Assembly (NCBI GenBank): GCA_914767715.1
Contig: OU612070.1
Span: 22,060,025 to 22,124,024 of the forward strand
DNA: 64,000 nucleotides
Direction: 5' to 3'
From: Membranipora membranacea
Taxonomy: Eukaryota > Bryozoa > Gymnolaemata > Cheilostomatida > Membraniporidae
In this document: positions 35,301-45,700 of the stretch, piece by piece
Layout of the letters: every line of letters begins with the position of its first letter
Position numbering within the stretch: position 1 is the stretch's first letter
Translations under genes and position numbers: made by a program
The notes under the pieces: model-generated
What the model saw: only the letters and a program-made list of their open reading frames with translations
Databases searched by the model: none
What the model was told of the DNA's origin: nothing

Positions 35301-38300
35301 ACGCTCCCAGTGCTCCCAGTGCTCCCAGTGCTCCCAGTGCCACCGGTGCTTTTAGTGCTCCTAATGCCACCAGTGCCACCAGTGATCCTAGTGCCACCAG
35401 TGCCGACAGTGCCACCAGTGCCACCAGTGCCACCAGTACCACCAGTACCACCAGTACCATCAGTGCAACCAGTGTTTTCAGTGCTACCAGTGCTCCCAGT
35501 GCCACCATTGCGGAGTTTTAACATGATTATTATTTTATCTTCGATTTTATTACTTGTATATTTAATGTTTTCAGGGCACCGAACTAGCCAGGCGAGATTT
35601 AATAGTTTGATTGCTATCGCCTATGATTTAACAAGAAATTACACGTATGTGTTGGAAGACAGCCGCATGAAAAGATGCAATGATGGTGAGAATCTGTCGG
35701 TCTAATATTCAATCTTGGCATGGTTATGCAAAATGTTGAATAGAAGAGACGCTGCAGCTGTTTAAATTTTTAATGTCGTACTGTGACAACAATTTTAATG
35801 TAAGCTTAAAATTCTTAAGTATCGTTTTTACCCAGAGCACTGTGATCCATTTTTTTATGGCATGGTTATATCGTTTTGATTCGAATGGTCAACAGTTAAC
35901 CAAAAACAACATCATATCCATAACAATACTTATTTTAGGGTATCGGTGAAGTTGCTTCCGATATTTTCCCGATTGACCAATTTTTTATGAATTTTTCGAC
36001 CAGGATCGGATAATTGTGGTACATTACCAATCGAGAATGGTGGGCACTCATTCAATCAGTTGAAAGGAGTGGCAATCAACCAGTCAGATGGCTCTATATA
36101 CTTTTCTGTGCTTACCGCTGTTTACAAAAGGACTCCTACCTGGGACTCTGAGACAGAGCTTCTGGCTGGTGACCATCAGAGCTCGGGGAGCACTGATGGA
36201 TCTCTTAGCTCCTCAAGGTTTGCTGGACTGGGGGTAAGTGGTACAGATGGTAGATTGACTCTGATCTGATTGGTTATTTGATGGGAGAAAGAGCCAATGT
36301 CAGGTCACTAAAAGTACCTATCGAGATAGTGAAATTGAGTCTGTATTACTTTAACATTGACTATGGTATCGAAAAGTACTTTGAGGAAAGTATCTGACCT
36401 GGCATCAGCTCTCTTCCCTGCACCAGTCAATCAGAGCCAACACATTGCCTAGGTGAGGGGCCTGCATACTTTGGAAAATTTATCAATTCTAAAACAGTTA
36501 TTTTTAGTTTATATCACGGAACTTTAGTAGTTTAATTCCTTGTCTGTTGTTATGGCAGCTATTGTGTTGGGTCATAAATCTTGCTTCACATGTTTTTCAG
36601 CCTCCTTCATCTCACAGAGAATGATTAAGATAATTCTTGGCGTTCCATCATATCAAATGAAAGCCTGTAGCACTGTTCTCACTATCTTTGTATCATATGA
36701 GTTCTATCAAGAGAGGAAAATCTAGAAATGATAATAAATATAACTTTATTCGATAAAACTCAATATTTCTTCCATATAGGGTGGAGTAAGTTTGGTACCG
36801 TCACACGGATATGTTGTGGTTATGAGTACGGAGGATAATCAGATACGTGTTGTCGATGAGTCTAACGACCAGGTGTCATCTCTCTTCCAGTCAGGTTGGG
36901 TATAATAACACTAAATCTTAATATTAATAATGCCTGTATTTATAGATAAACAAGACATAGGGAATGATTTTTTATGTTATGTTTTAACCCATAATACGAG
37001 CTCAGTATGACCACCACGGAGTTATTATAGCCATGAGCATATATATATATAAATATGAAATATAATATATAATATATTATGATAATATATGATATATAAA
37101 TACTTATAAATACTCATACCTACCTAAAAATACTTATAAATACTTAAAAATACTTACAAATACTCATAAATACTTAAAAATACTTATAAACCCTTATAAA
37201 TATAAATACTTCATAAGTCATTATAAATAATCATCGATATGTTTATTATTATAGCTCTATGATGAGCAGATAGATAAGATAATGGAAGATAAAAATTTAT
37301 TACTCTCACAGAAACCATGGGGTTTGTAATGGAGTAGTTTTACATGAATAAAAGGAAAACATTCTACCATATGTAGTGGAACACTCTTTATGTATGCACA
37401 GAAACTAGATAGCATATCTTACAATAAAGCTATTGGCATACTTTGTGGTGTGGCACATAGGGACATAGGGTAGCGATTTTTGTGAAGTGTGCGCCTAGAG
37501 CCGTTATTGTAAGAGCACATCATATTCATACAATGTCATGATGGTCATACATCATACCCTATTACGTAATAGCAAAGTGACATCACAAATCACAAGCTAT
37601 AAAAATTCTGTTTACCGAGAAATCTGAGTTTAGAAAAGTACAAGTAAAAGATTACAAGGCATATAGTAGACCTCTTTTATTGTACATCTTCAGAGCATAT
37701 TTAGAAGTAAATGTAAATCGGCCTGAGTTTCTGCTTGCCTCAGCTTTGCCTATTCAGTCTAATCTGTCTACTTGAGCCGAGTTTTCCAGCTCAGGGCACC
37801 CTATCAGGCATTCCAGTTGCTCAGATTGATCCCATTGAAACACACAATCTGAAGATACCTTATTCAGACAATTAATTTAATATTTATGTTGAGCTGTGCA
37901 TGTTTGGACTGCCGACGATGTTGTTGACAGCCATTTAAGGTCTAGTCTGCTGCTAGAACATTGAGCTCATAGCACAAGGTTGTCACATGGAGTTCATGAG
38001 GTTGACTATATAGACTCGGTGTGTTGTGTTTTTTATTGGAGTCTGAGGAGAAAAGATTGTACCAGTTTAGACAGTTTATTTAAAAATTTGGTGATATCCC
38101 TGGGAGACCATCAAAAAGGAGGATAGAAGAAGTGAGAGGGAGTTGATCTGAAGGTCTCTTAATTAGATTGGAAAAGATCAGTAAAACTAAATTGATTGAT
38201 CAATTGGTTGATTTATTAGCTATTACAAACATTAAATGTTGCGAAAAAAGGATGCATATACTTTGCCATAAAAAGAGCTTGCTATTAGTGTATGGGACTT

Positions 38301-41300
38301 TAGTTTTAAAAGAAAATCTCAATAAGTATGATGCCTCAAAAAACTGTCTTTGCCCCATGAGTTGCAATATTTAACAGTCTAAGACGACCAGAAGGGCAAC
38401 GTTCTAGAAAATTTTGTAAAAAATACTCCCTAATATTTCGGAAATATCTATTGCATGGCATCCATTACAAATAACTAGATCTGTTTAACTACACTCAAAT
38501 ACAAAGGGTGGCGAGCAAATGATCTAACAGCTGTAAATTGAGGATTTATCAATCTTTGACTCAAAATGTTCTCTCTATTTACATATTGTGCAAATTAAAA
38601 ACAAGATTGTGGTTATAAATTAATGTTTAAAAAATGTTTCTATCAGTTCAAGACATACAAAACGTTCTAACGGTTTACTAATTTACTGACCTGCAATTTA
38701 GGGGCAGCCCCGCCCTCAAGGCACCTGCTATTTCACCGCCAATATCTCGGGATAGGACTTTGTGAATTTACAATACATTTTTTCATAACCAACAAAGGGT
38801 TATAGGTATGCAATTGTGCCAATCAAGGCATGGTGGCGTACTAAATTTCAAACAGAAAGGTTTCAAGGCTTGGTGGCGTACTAAATTTCTTCGCAAGGTT
38901 TTCAACACATCATGCCACGCTTAGACAGTGTGTCATTGGTAACCTTAATCAGTAAGAGGGAGGAACTTGAACAGGAAACTAGTCTCTGTTGACGGGCAAA
39001 AACTAAACACACTAATTATTTGCTTGTATAAGTAGAAAACATAACAAACATTCTTAATATCTAGTTTTCAAAATGTGCCCGCTCAGACACAAATAAAAGG
39101 ATATTGTAATATTGCAATATGTTGATAGTGATAGCAGATATCTATACTTTAGGACAACCAGCATTGAGTATAACATGTCAAAAGCTTTACTGAAAACAGT
39201 TAAGAAATGATGTAAACTGTTGCGCTGCTGCCGGATTATGAGTCTTAGCTAGGGCACTGTATTCTTTGCCCCACATTGGATGGACACCCTGGGTCAATGA
39301 TATATATTATATGTACAAGCGTATGGCTATCTATGTATGGCCCATGTGTGGTTGTTGTACTGTTTTTCTCATTATTTGATTGGTCAACAAGTTCAGAATC
39401 TAATATAGCTGACTTTTGTCAAGCAGCTTGCCTGAGTTTTTTAAGTTTATTACTGGGACGTCAATCAATGCGTGACAGCTGCCAGATCTTTAGCTTTATT
39501 CAGATCCTGACACAAAGTTTTATACTGATGACATATCTTCACAAATAGCCATCCTATGTGTTTTACCACTGATCCATAAATCCATATCAATGACCTGGGT
39601 CATATCCTCCCTAAAACTATTGCTTGAATAAGCAGTTAAAATAATATTGGATCGGATGCTCAGTCATGATCTTAGGGAAGTACTGAAAGATTGGGATCGT
39701 AATAGAAAAGCTTCAGTTTCATATATCTTTGACGCCCTATAGGATTGATTCATCCATTTTGAGAGATGAAATTATTTAATCAGTAACGGGATCTCTTTAT
39801 GACGTACATGGTATGACTAGGTCAGCTTCTCACCTTGTAAAAGGGTTGGCTTTGCCAGGACAAAGTTAAAAGGCCAACAACCAAACATACATACATAATT
39901 TCATGCATGCACACATATACATACATGTGTACATGTGTAGATATTGTGGAATTTCCTCTAGGAATTTTGAATGGCCCATGTAGGAATGAACTGAAAACTC
40001 ACAAAAATTATTAATATTTGATGATGCCCATCGAGACATAGTAAATTAATTATCTTGAGTTCATTGATACATATTTAGTGCACACATTTTCCGATTTTCT
40101 GATGACTCAACTTTGAATGTGTCTTTGTTTAGGAGCATCAAATGAAGACGGAGATCTTACTGACTGTTGTTCAGTAAACAACTTGAAAGCGGTTGTGGCA
40201 GATGATTCAGAAATTACCTTTGCCAACGGTGATGAGATTCGAAAAATAACATGCGAATCAGGTGCCACCACTGCTCTAAATCCACCAACTACAGGTAGTA
40301 ACATTCTATTTATAATAAACACTAACAATGAACTGAATTGGCATCTTCAATTGTTTCAATCTCTGCTCCCATCATCAATATATGTTGCGCTATATTACGT
40401 GACGCTATATTATGTTGCGCTATATTATGTTGCGCTATATTATGTTGCGCTATATTATGTTGCGCTATATTATTGCAGTAAATTTATGTGGCCTTACCAG
40501 AGAGGGCCTAATAGGCAGAAATTGATCGTGCAATAAGCAGTTGTCTACACTCCGCTCTCGTGTAGATAACCCCTAATGTCAATCAAAACCCTGATGTAGC
40601 CTAGTAACTTAGTTCTTATAGACTAGTATAGATACATGCTTGCAACAACAACACATTCATATTTGACCAACCAAGCATTATGGGAGTTCCTCGAATCTAA
40701 CAACTTCTAAAATTATTATCCAATGGTTCCTTGCAGAGATGATTGAGACCTTCCATATGTTTTGGTTATGGGCAGAGGTCAAGGGTTTTGGGCGAAGCAA
40801 TGTCATGGATTTGGCACACAAATTCACAATCTTACTCTAATTGAAAACCCATTGGTTAACTTTGGACACAAAATTTTGTGAATAGGCATCACAAACCCGC
40901 AAGCAAGTTAATTAATACTTGATCGAAAGAATTGACTAGTGCCCTCTAAGATTGATTTACAGCTCAGGCTTAGTGCAGCAGGTTAACTGTGAGAAATGCA
41001 AGTTGGTAGATACAGTTTATCTAGGCTCAATGTAAGTAATATGCTGTTTATTTTTACCCGTAGCGGCTCCTGTTTTCATGGCTGCAACGACCACCACAAC
41101 CACAACTACTACCACAAGTGCTAGCAATGGCCTCAGCTCGATCGCCTCACTAGCTTCATCAACTGTGACTACTACACCATCTTCTAAAGTAGTCTATAAA
41201 GTGCTCGACAAGTCCGATCCACTATCTGTTATCTTCGCTGCCCAAAGTTTGCCCAGCTGTTCAGGTTCCATGCTGGAGCGGGTCGAAGACATTGACAGTA

Positions 41301-41389
41301 AGCAGCAGTGTACCTTAGAATGTCTAAAACTGTCGGATTGTGAGTGTGTGCGTTATGGAGATGAGATTTGTCAAATGTATGATGGGTGA
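32386..41389 (+). CDS. NHL-A: secreted NHL-repeat protein with Thr-rich linker and Cys-rich C-terminus
   Basis: Eight exons: 32386-32407, 33363-33624, 34434-34576, 35575-35685, 36004-36233, 36780-36894, 40133-40294, 41064-41389 (TGA 41387-41389); phases agree, 456 residues. Exon 1 encodes only MTMANLLG; joined to exon 2 it makes a signal peptide ([15 protein letters not shown]). Exons 2-7 each encode about one propeller blade; NHL-like lines include [50 protein letters not shown] and DNQIRVVDE. Six blades would close a propeller. Exon 8 encodes a run of ten threonines with Ser/Thr flanks (probable O-glycosylation), then a short module with [19 protein letters not shown] and ICQMYDG that resembles a half PAN/Apple domain. 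Exon 6 uses an unusual donor (GTTGGG), also seen in NHL-B. No homologue can be named; a role in matrix or recognition is inference. Confidence 0.85.
35241..35520 (+). repeat. 9-bp-based minisatellite (CACCAGTGC) in intron 3 of NHL-A
   Basis: About 30 imperfect 9-base units ('accagtgct', 'cccagtgct', 'accagtgcc') end 55 bases before the exon 4 acceptor. Because 9 is a multiple of 3 the array is open in several frames; one frame, Pro/Val-rich (PVPPVPPV), stays open from 35187 through exon 4 and beyond its donor. The paralogous intron of NHL-B has a shorter version. Confidence 0.9.
36250..36455. mobile_element. inverted-repeat MITE in intron 5 of NHL-A
   Basis: 'actctgatctgattggtta' with 'agccaatgtcaggtcact' on the left is mirrored by 'tctgacctggcatcagctc' and 'caatcagagccaac' on the right. 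Also present at the same place in NHL-B, so it predates the duplication; related to 12880-13082. Confidence 0.6.
36895..40132 (+). other. long intron 6 of NHL-A
   Basis: 3.2 kb without supported exons. It holds an AT-rich array of about 10-base units ('acttataaat', 37086-37220), a MITE-like stretch (37681-37848) and a LINE-like stretch (38168-38374) similar to 30225-30370. The hydrophobic frame at 39276-39548 is broken by indels in the NHL-B counterpart and is therefore not taken as coding. Confidence 0.65.
40384..40471 (+). repeat. 15-bp tandem repeat in intron 7 of NHL-A
   Basis: The unit 'ttgcgctatattatg' recurs about five to six times. The matching intron of NHL-B (49911-50605) lacks the array, so it expanded after the duplication or was lost in B. 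Confidence 0.85.
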
Positions 41390-41839
41390 ACTAGTTGTTG
41401 TTCAAGTGTGTACTCCATTTATATTTTTATTTTTACTATTATTCTATCACCAGCCGAATATGTTCTCTCACAAATCTTTGTGGGGATATTGTGATCTTTC
41501 AACAGTATTGAGTTTATAATAATTTTGAGAATTGAATTTTATCATGGTAGCGACTACCCTCAGAGATGGTGATGAAAACATTTTCTCTGGTTGAGCTATC
41601 ACCGCAGAAAGTTGTTATTGTCGGTTTTTTGCCATTCCTCCAGTACAGTAATTCTGTCTGGTATTCATCCTGTTTGATAAAGAATCTCAAGAAATATATC
41701 AAGGTGCGGGCCATGGTCATGTTTAACTTTCCTCCTTCGTGTCTTGCAATATGATTAAAGCAATGCCTGAATAACATGTTTAACTTCGAGTTCACTCAGT
41801 CAGTATGATCATTAACATCACATCCCTCTACCCAACAAG
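41390..41839. other. spacer after NHL-A
   Basis: The first 145 bases match the sequence after NHL-B (to about 51095) and belong to the duplication. The frames open here on both strands (41514-41795) show no domain. No canonical AATAAA was found close to the NHL-A stop. Confidence 0.5.
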
Positions 41840-42238
41840 ATGGATGTCCAGGGAACACATGAGACCTTAGTTAAGGGAATGCTACGCAACAAAGATCAGC
41901 CTCAATGTCAAATTACCAACAAAAATAGTGAAAAGAGTCGTCATCTGCAGTCTTCCCATGAGAACACTGTCCGCAGAAACTCACATGATTCAAGTTTCTC
42001 AGTACGATGTATTGATAGACTAAAGCGGAAACACTACGCTATGTACATTCTTTTGCTTTTAATATTCTCAGTGATTGAGCTTCTAACCAGGGACTTGTTC
42101 GCTGCAGCTCCAGCAATCACAAAAAACATGTTGACAAGTTGCCTTATGACGAACATGTCTTGGCAGAATGGAACAGGATCAAACATGTCTGAACATGTAT
42201 TACCGGAATTATTCAGACATACTGTGAATGTAACATGA
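41840..42238 (+). CDS. orphan ORF with one membrane segment at the duplication junction, possibly a partial gene
   Basis: 132 codons from a true ATG (MDVQGTHETLVKGM). Residues 1-70 are polar and basic; a hydrophobic stretch follows (YAMYILLLLIFSVIELL); the tail has N-glycosylation sequons (NMS, NGT, NMS). This is the layout of a type II membrane protein such as a Golgi glycosyl- or sulfotransferase start, but no catalytic domain follows. The stop at 42236-42238 coincides with the start of duplication copy B, so the frame may be a first exon cut off by the rearrangement. No homologue recognised; could be chance. Confidence 0.35.
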   Translation: MDVQGTHETLVKGMLRNKDQPQCQITNKNSEKSRHLQSSHENTVRRNSHDSSFSVRCIDRLKRKHYAMYILLLLIFSVIELLTRDLFAAAPAITKNMLTSCLMTNMSWQNGTGSNMSEHVLPELFRHTVNVT

Positions 42239-42724
42239 TAACATGTCGAGATGCTCAGTTCAGGCACACAGTTAAAGGGGAGGCAGCAGGAAGGCACTGC
42301 CTCCCCTAGAAAGCTAAATAAGGTGTCCTAAAGACAAATTAATTGAATAATCCATGTCATAAACAGCTCCTTTTGGATCTCCTTTTGGCTATTATATAAC
42401 CTAAATTGCTTTAGGGAGGTTGCAGCACCCCTCCAAGTGATGTTTTGGACCAACCTCAGATTTTTGCCTCCCCTGCGATTCTTTCTAAACTCCGGCAGTT
42501 TGATAATCAAGTTAGCTCAACAGTAATATTGGTAAGTTTATTGATTACTAGATGGCAACAGGAAAGGTAATCAGAACACTGGATAATAACTAATTATCAC
42601 ACTTCCCCTGATCGAAACTCTACGCTAAAGAATCCAATTTTCGCCTAGGTCCTTGTATGTTGTTCATTTATGTTTTCAATTCATACACATGTAAACAAGC
42701 GCTTAGTAAGGCTTCTCACTGAGA

Positions 42725-45700
42725 ATGACAATGGCGAACCTTTTGGGTAAGTTTTTTTTGACCTGACAAGCATTTTTTGATACGCTTGTTTATAAAAGTA
42801 CTGATGTTTAACGTTATTTAATTTCTTTTCACACCACTTGCCAATATGTATAAAATACACAGTCTAATCTTTTCGTTAATCACTGCACAATGTCTGACGG
42901 CTCTTGACCAAAATCAATAATATTATATTTTAATTTTAGAAATGTTATGGTATGCTAAGTTTCTATTTCTTGATAACATGTCGAGATGCTCAGTTCATGC
43001 ACACAGTTATAGGGGCGGCAGCAGGAAGGCACTGCCTCCCCTAGAAAGCTAAACAAGGTGCCCTAAAGACAAATTAATTGAATAATCCGTGTCATAAGCA
43101 GCTCCTTTTGGATTTTTTTTTGCTATGATATAACTGGATGGCAACTTGTTTATAAAAGTACTGATGAAGGAGGTTTTGTTCTCTTACATTTCATCAAGGC
43201 TTATGACTTCATACATCACATATCTAGCTATATCAGTGAAATCAGAATAACGAAAAATACATGTCCTTGTCAGGATCTGATTGCTTTACCAATAAATGAC
43301 AGGCAATACATTTGGCTACAATAAACTGATGTTACGGACCCTAATATCATGTTCCACGTTGACCCATTTTATAAACACTTATTATTCTGAGCTGCAGCGG
43401 TAGGTAATTATATGGAATATGTACTTTCAAATGTAAAACAAATATAATCAATGTGAGCTCATTAATTTGAATGTCATGTTAATTCAAATATTTTTCGGGT
43501 CCCCTCTGAGCAGACAGCAATAATACTCACCTAATTCAAAGTTTTAGTCAAAATTCAAACATTTTCCATTCAAGACAAAATTTTGGCTTGAGTTTTTGCT
43601 GCAACTTCCGTGTAAATTCCGTATCCTTTGTATCGAAAGATCTGTGTTGTGACATAACATTCAAGATAAAAAACTAAAAGAATGAATTAAATTCAAGAGT
43701 TTAAATATTAGCAATTCTTTGGATTTAATTAATTGATTTATGTATGGCTGTCATTGAGAAATGTACCAAAGTCTTCTGATAAGCGAAATTACCATTAAAC
43801 ATATTGTTTCAATTTAAAAGTTTTAAGTTGCAAAACTTAAAGTCCAGTGAGAATTGTAATCCTGATGGGTTACTTTAACAAACTCAATGCCAAATTACTT
43901 ATTGTTATTTTAACCAAATCGAGTTTTTATAAAAACAACAACAACAACGTTAAAAACTGCCATGCAAAAACCATACATCCATACACAGAGAACTCCTGTT
44001 TGTTTGTGTACGCTTGTCAATTTTATTGAATGTAAATTTTTCACTCTGTCTCATATATTTTAGGATACACGATTATAACACTAATCATCATCAACCAGAT
44101 GATAGTCCCGGTGAAAACTGACTTATCGAGTATCCTTACTAAGGACTATGCCTGTGAGGTGCAGATCATTGCTTCTGCTGAAGAAAACATCTTATCTGTG
44201 CTAAAACATCCAACTGAGGATGGTGTTTACCTTGTGGGTACTAATGGTGAGCTCAGAAGCGTTTCTGACGATATCGAAGAAGAACTGGCAAACGAAGGAA
44301 CTGATCAAAACGGCAATCCTGCAAGGTATAAACTTACTTTTTGAAGTCTTTTGAGTGTAACACTCTTGAAACGTAATAATCACTTCTGAGGCGTCAGTGG
44401 TTATAAAAAAAAATGGCAAAGTACTATGTAATATTATAATAATAATTATATATATTTCATATTATAATTACAATATAAGTGCAATTATATTGTTAATAAA
44501 TGTAATTATTTGCAAAGGATTAACTTGAACTGTACATAAACAACTGTCGTTTACAGCGGGTAATTCAATTTTGAATCTGTTACTATTCTATATATGGACT
44601 TGGTTGAGCTGATAAGAAAAAAAAATAAAAAGAGGAACTTGCATATGGTGCCTATCTATCACAACACCCACAATTGTTGCTTATGAATGTTTAGTTTCAG
44701 CGAGATAACTGGCATAGCTGTTAACTCGAATGGTGACATACTCTTCACAGATAAAGATAAATACTGTGTGAGGCGCTTCAGTTTCTCATCAAATACACAC
44801 GACGTCTATGCTGGGGCATGTGGAGTGCACGGAGATGCGACTGGTAAGTTGCGAAGTTTTCATTATGAAGTGAAGAATTAAGTTGAAAAGTCAAATTGTA
44901 GAATGGAAATCACTACACATTTTATGTATTATTCTTGCTGCTCTTTATCTTATAGACAAGAAGTTATACCTAATTCTTTCCTGTTACACAGGATGAAATA
45001 TACCACTGTCATGCAATACCATACGGGTATCGGAACATATCCTTAGATTATTCATTGCTTATTAGTTACATTTAGAGCTTTGTGGAATAAGTTTCCACAA
45101 TCCACTTTTGCCCTCTTTTTACATATTACTGGTATTTTATAAACTTACCCTTCTGAAATAATAAAACGTCATAGGTTACAGAGTAATGGAATCTACATAT
45201 ATAGTCTTCACAATGACTCCTTGTATATAGCTACTACCAGACATACACACTATTCTGATTGAGACCAAACGCAGATGAAAATTCACAGTTCTTCCTGTAT
45301 ACACCAGTGCTACCACAGCTACCAGTGCTGCCAGCGCCGCCAGTGCCATCAGTGCTACCAGTGTCACCAATTCCAGCAGTGCTTCCAGTGTGACCAGAGC
45401 CATCAGTGCTACCAGTGTCACCAGAGCCATCAGTGCTCCCAGTGACACCAGTATCACCAGTGCCATCAGTGCTCCCAGTGACACCTGTACTAGTGTCAGG
45501 ATTTTATCTTAGATTTTATTTTTCGTATGTTTGATGTTTTCAGGACACAGGACAAGCCAGGCGAGGTTTAATAGTTTGTTTGATGTTGCCGTGGATTTAA
45601 CAAGAAATTATACATTTGTGATGGAAGAGAGCCGCATGAAAAGATGCAATGATGGTGAGATTCTGTCATGCTAATATTCGTATTTTGGCATGGTCATGGT

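Larger units (their letters stand above)
31890..41535 (+). repeat. segmental tandem duplication, copy A
   Basis: From 'cttgataacatgtcaagatg' near 31897 to 'ttgagtttataataattttg' near 41529, the sequence is matched in the same order by 42235-51095, including introns, so this is a DNA-level duplication rather than retroposition. The two copies differ by insertions and small indels; A alone has LINE-like sequence near 38168-38374 and a 15-base tandem array at 40384-40471. Confidence 0.85.

Noticed and set aside
35195-35524. Minus-strand Gly/Thr-rich repeat proteins.
   Set aside because: Antisense readings of the 9-base intronic minisatellite of NHL-A; no domain and no support from NHL-B.
38168-38374. 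Plus-strand 68-codon frame with several Cys (CCEKRMHILCHKK), considered as a zinc-finger exon.
   Set aside because: The same sequence appears as a repeat at 30225-30370 and is missing from the NHL-B intron, so it belongs to a mobile element.
39276-39548. Hydrophobic 90-codon frame in intron 6 of NHL-A that could be a membrane protein.
   Set aside because: The aligned sequence in NHL-B (about 48890-49160) has deletions that break the frame, so it is not under coding constraint.
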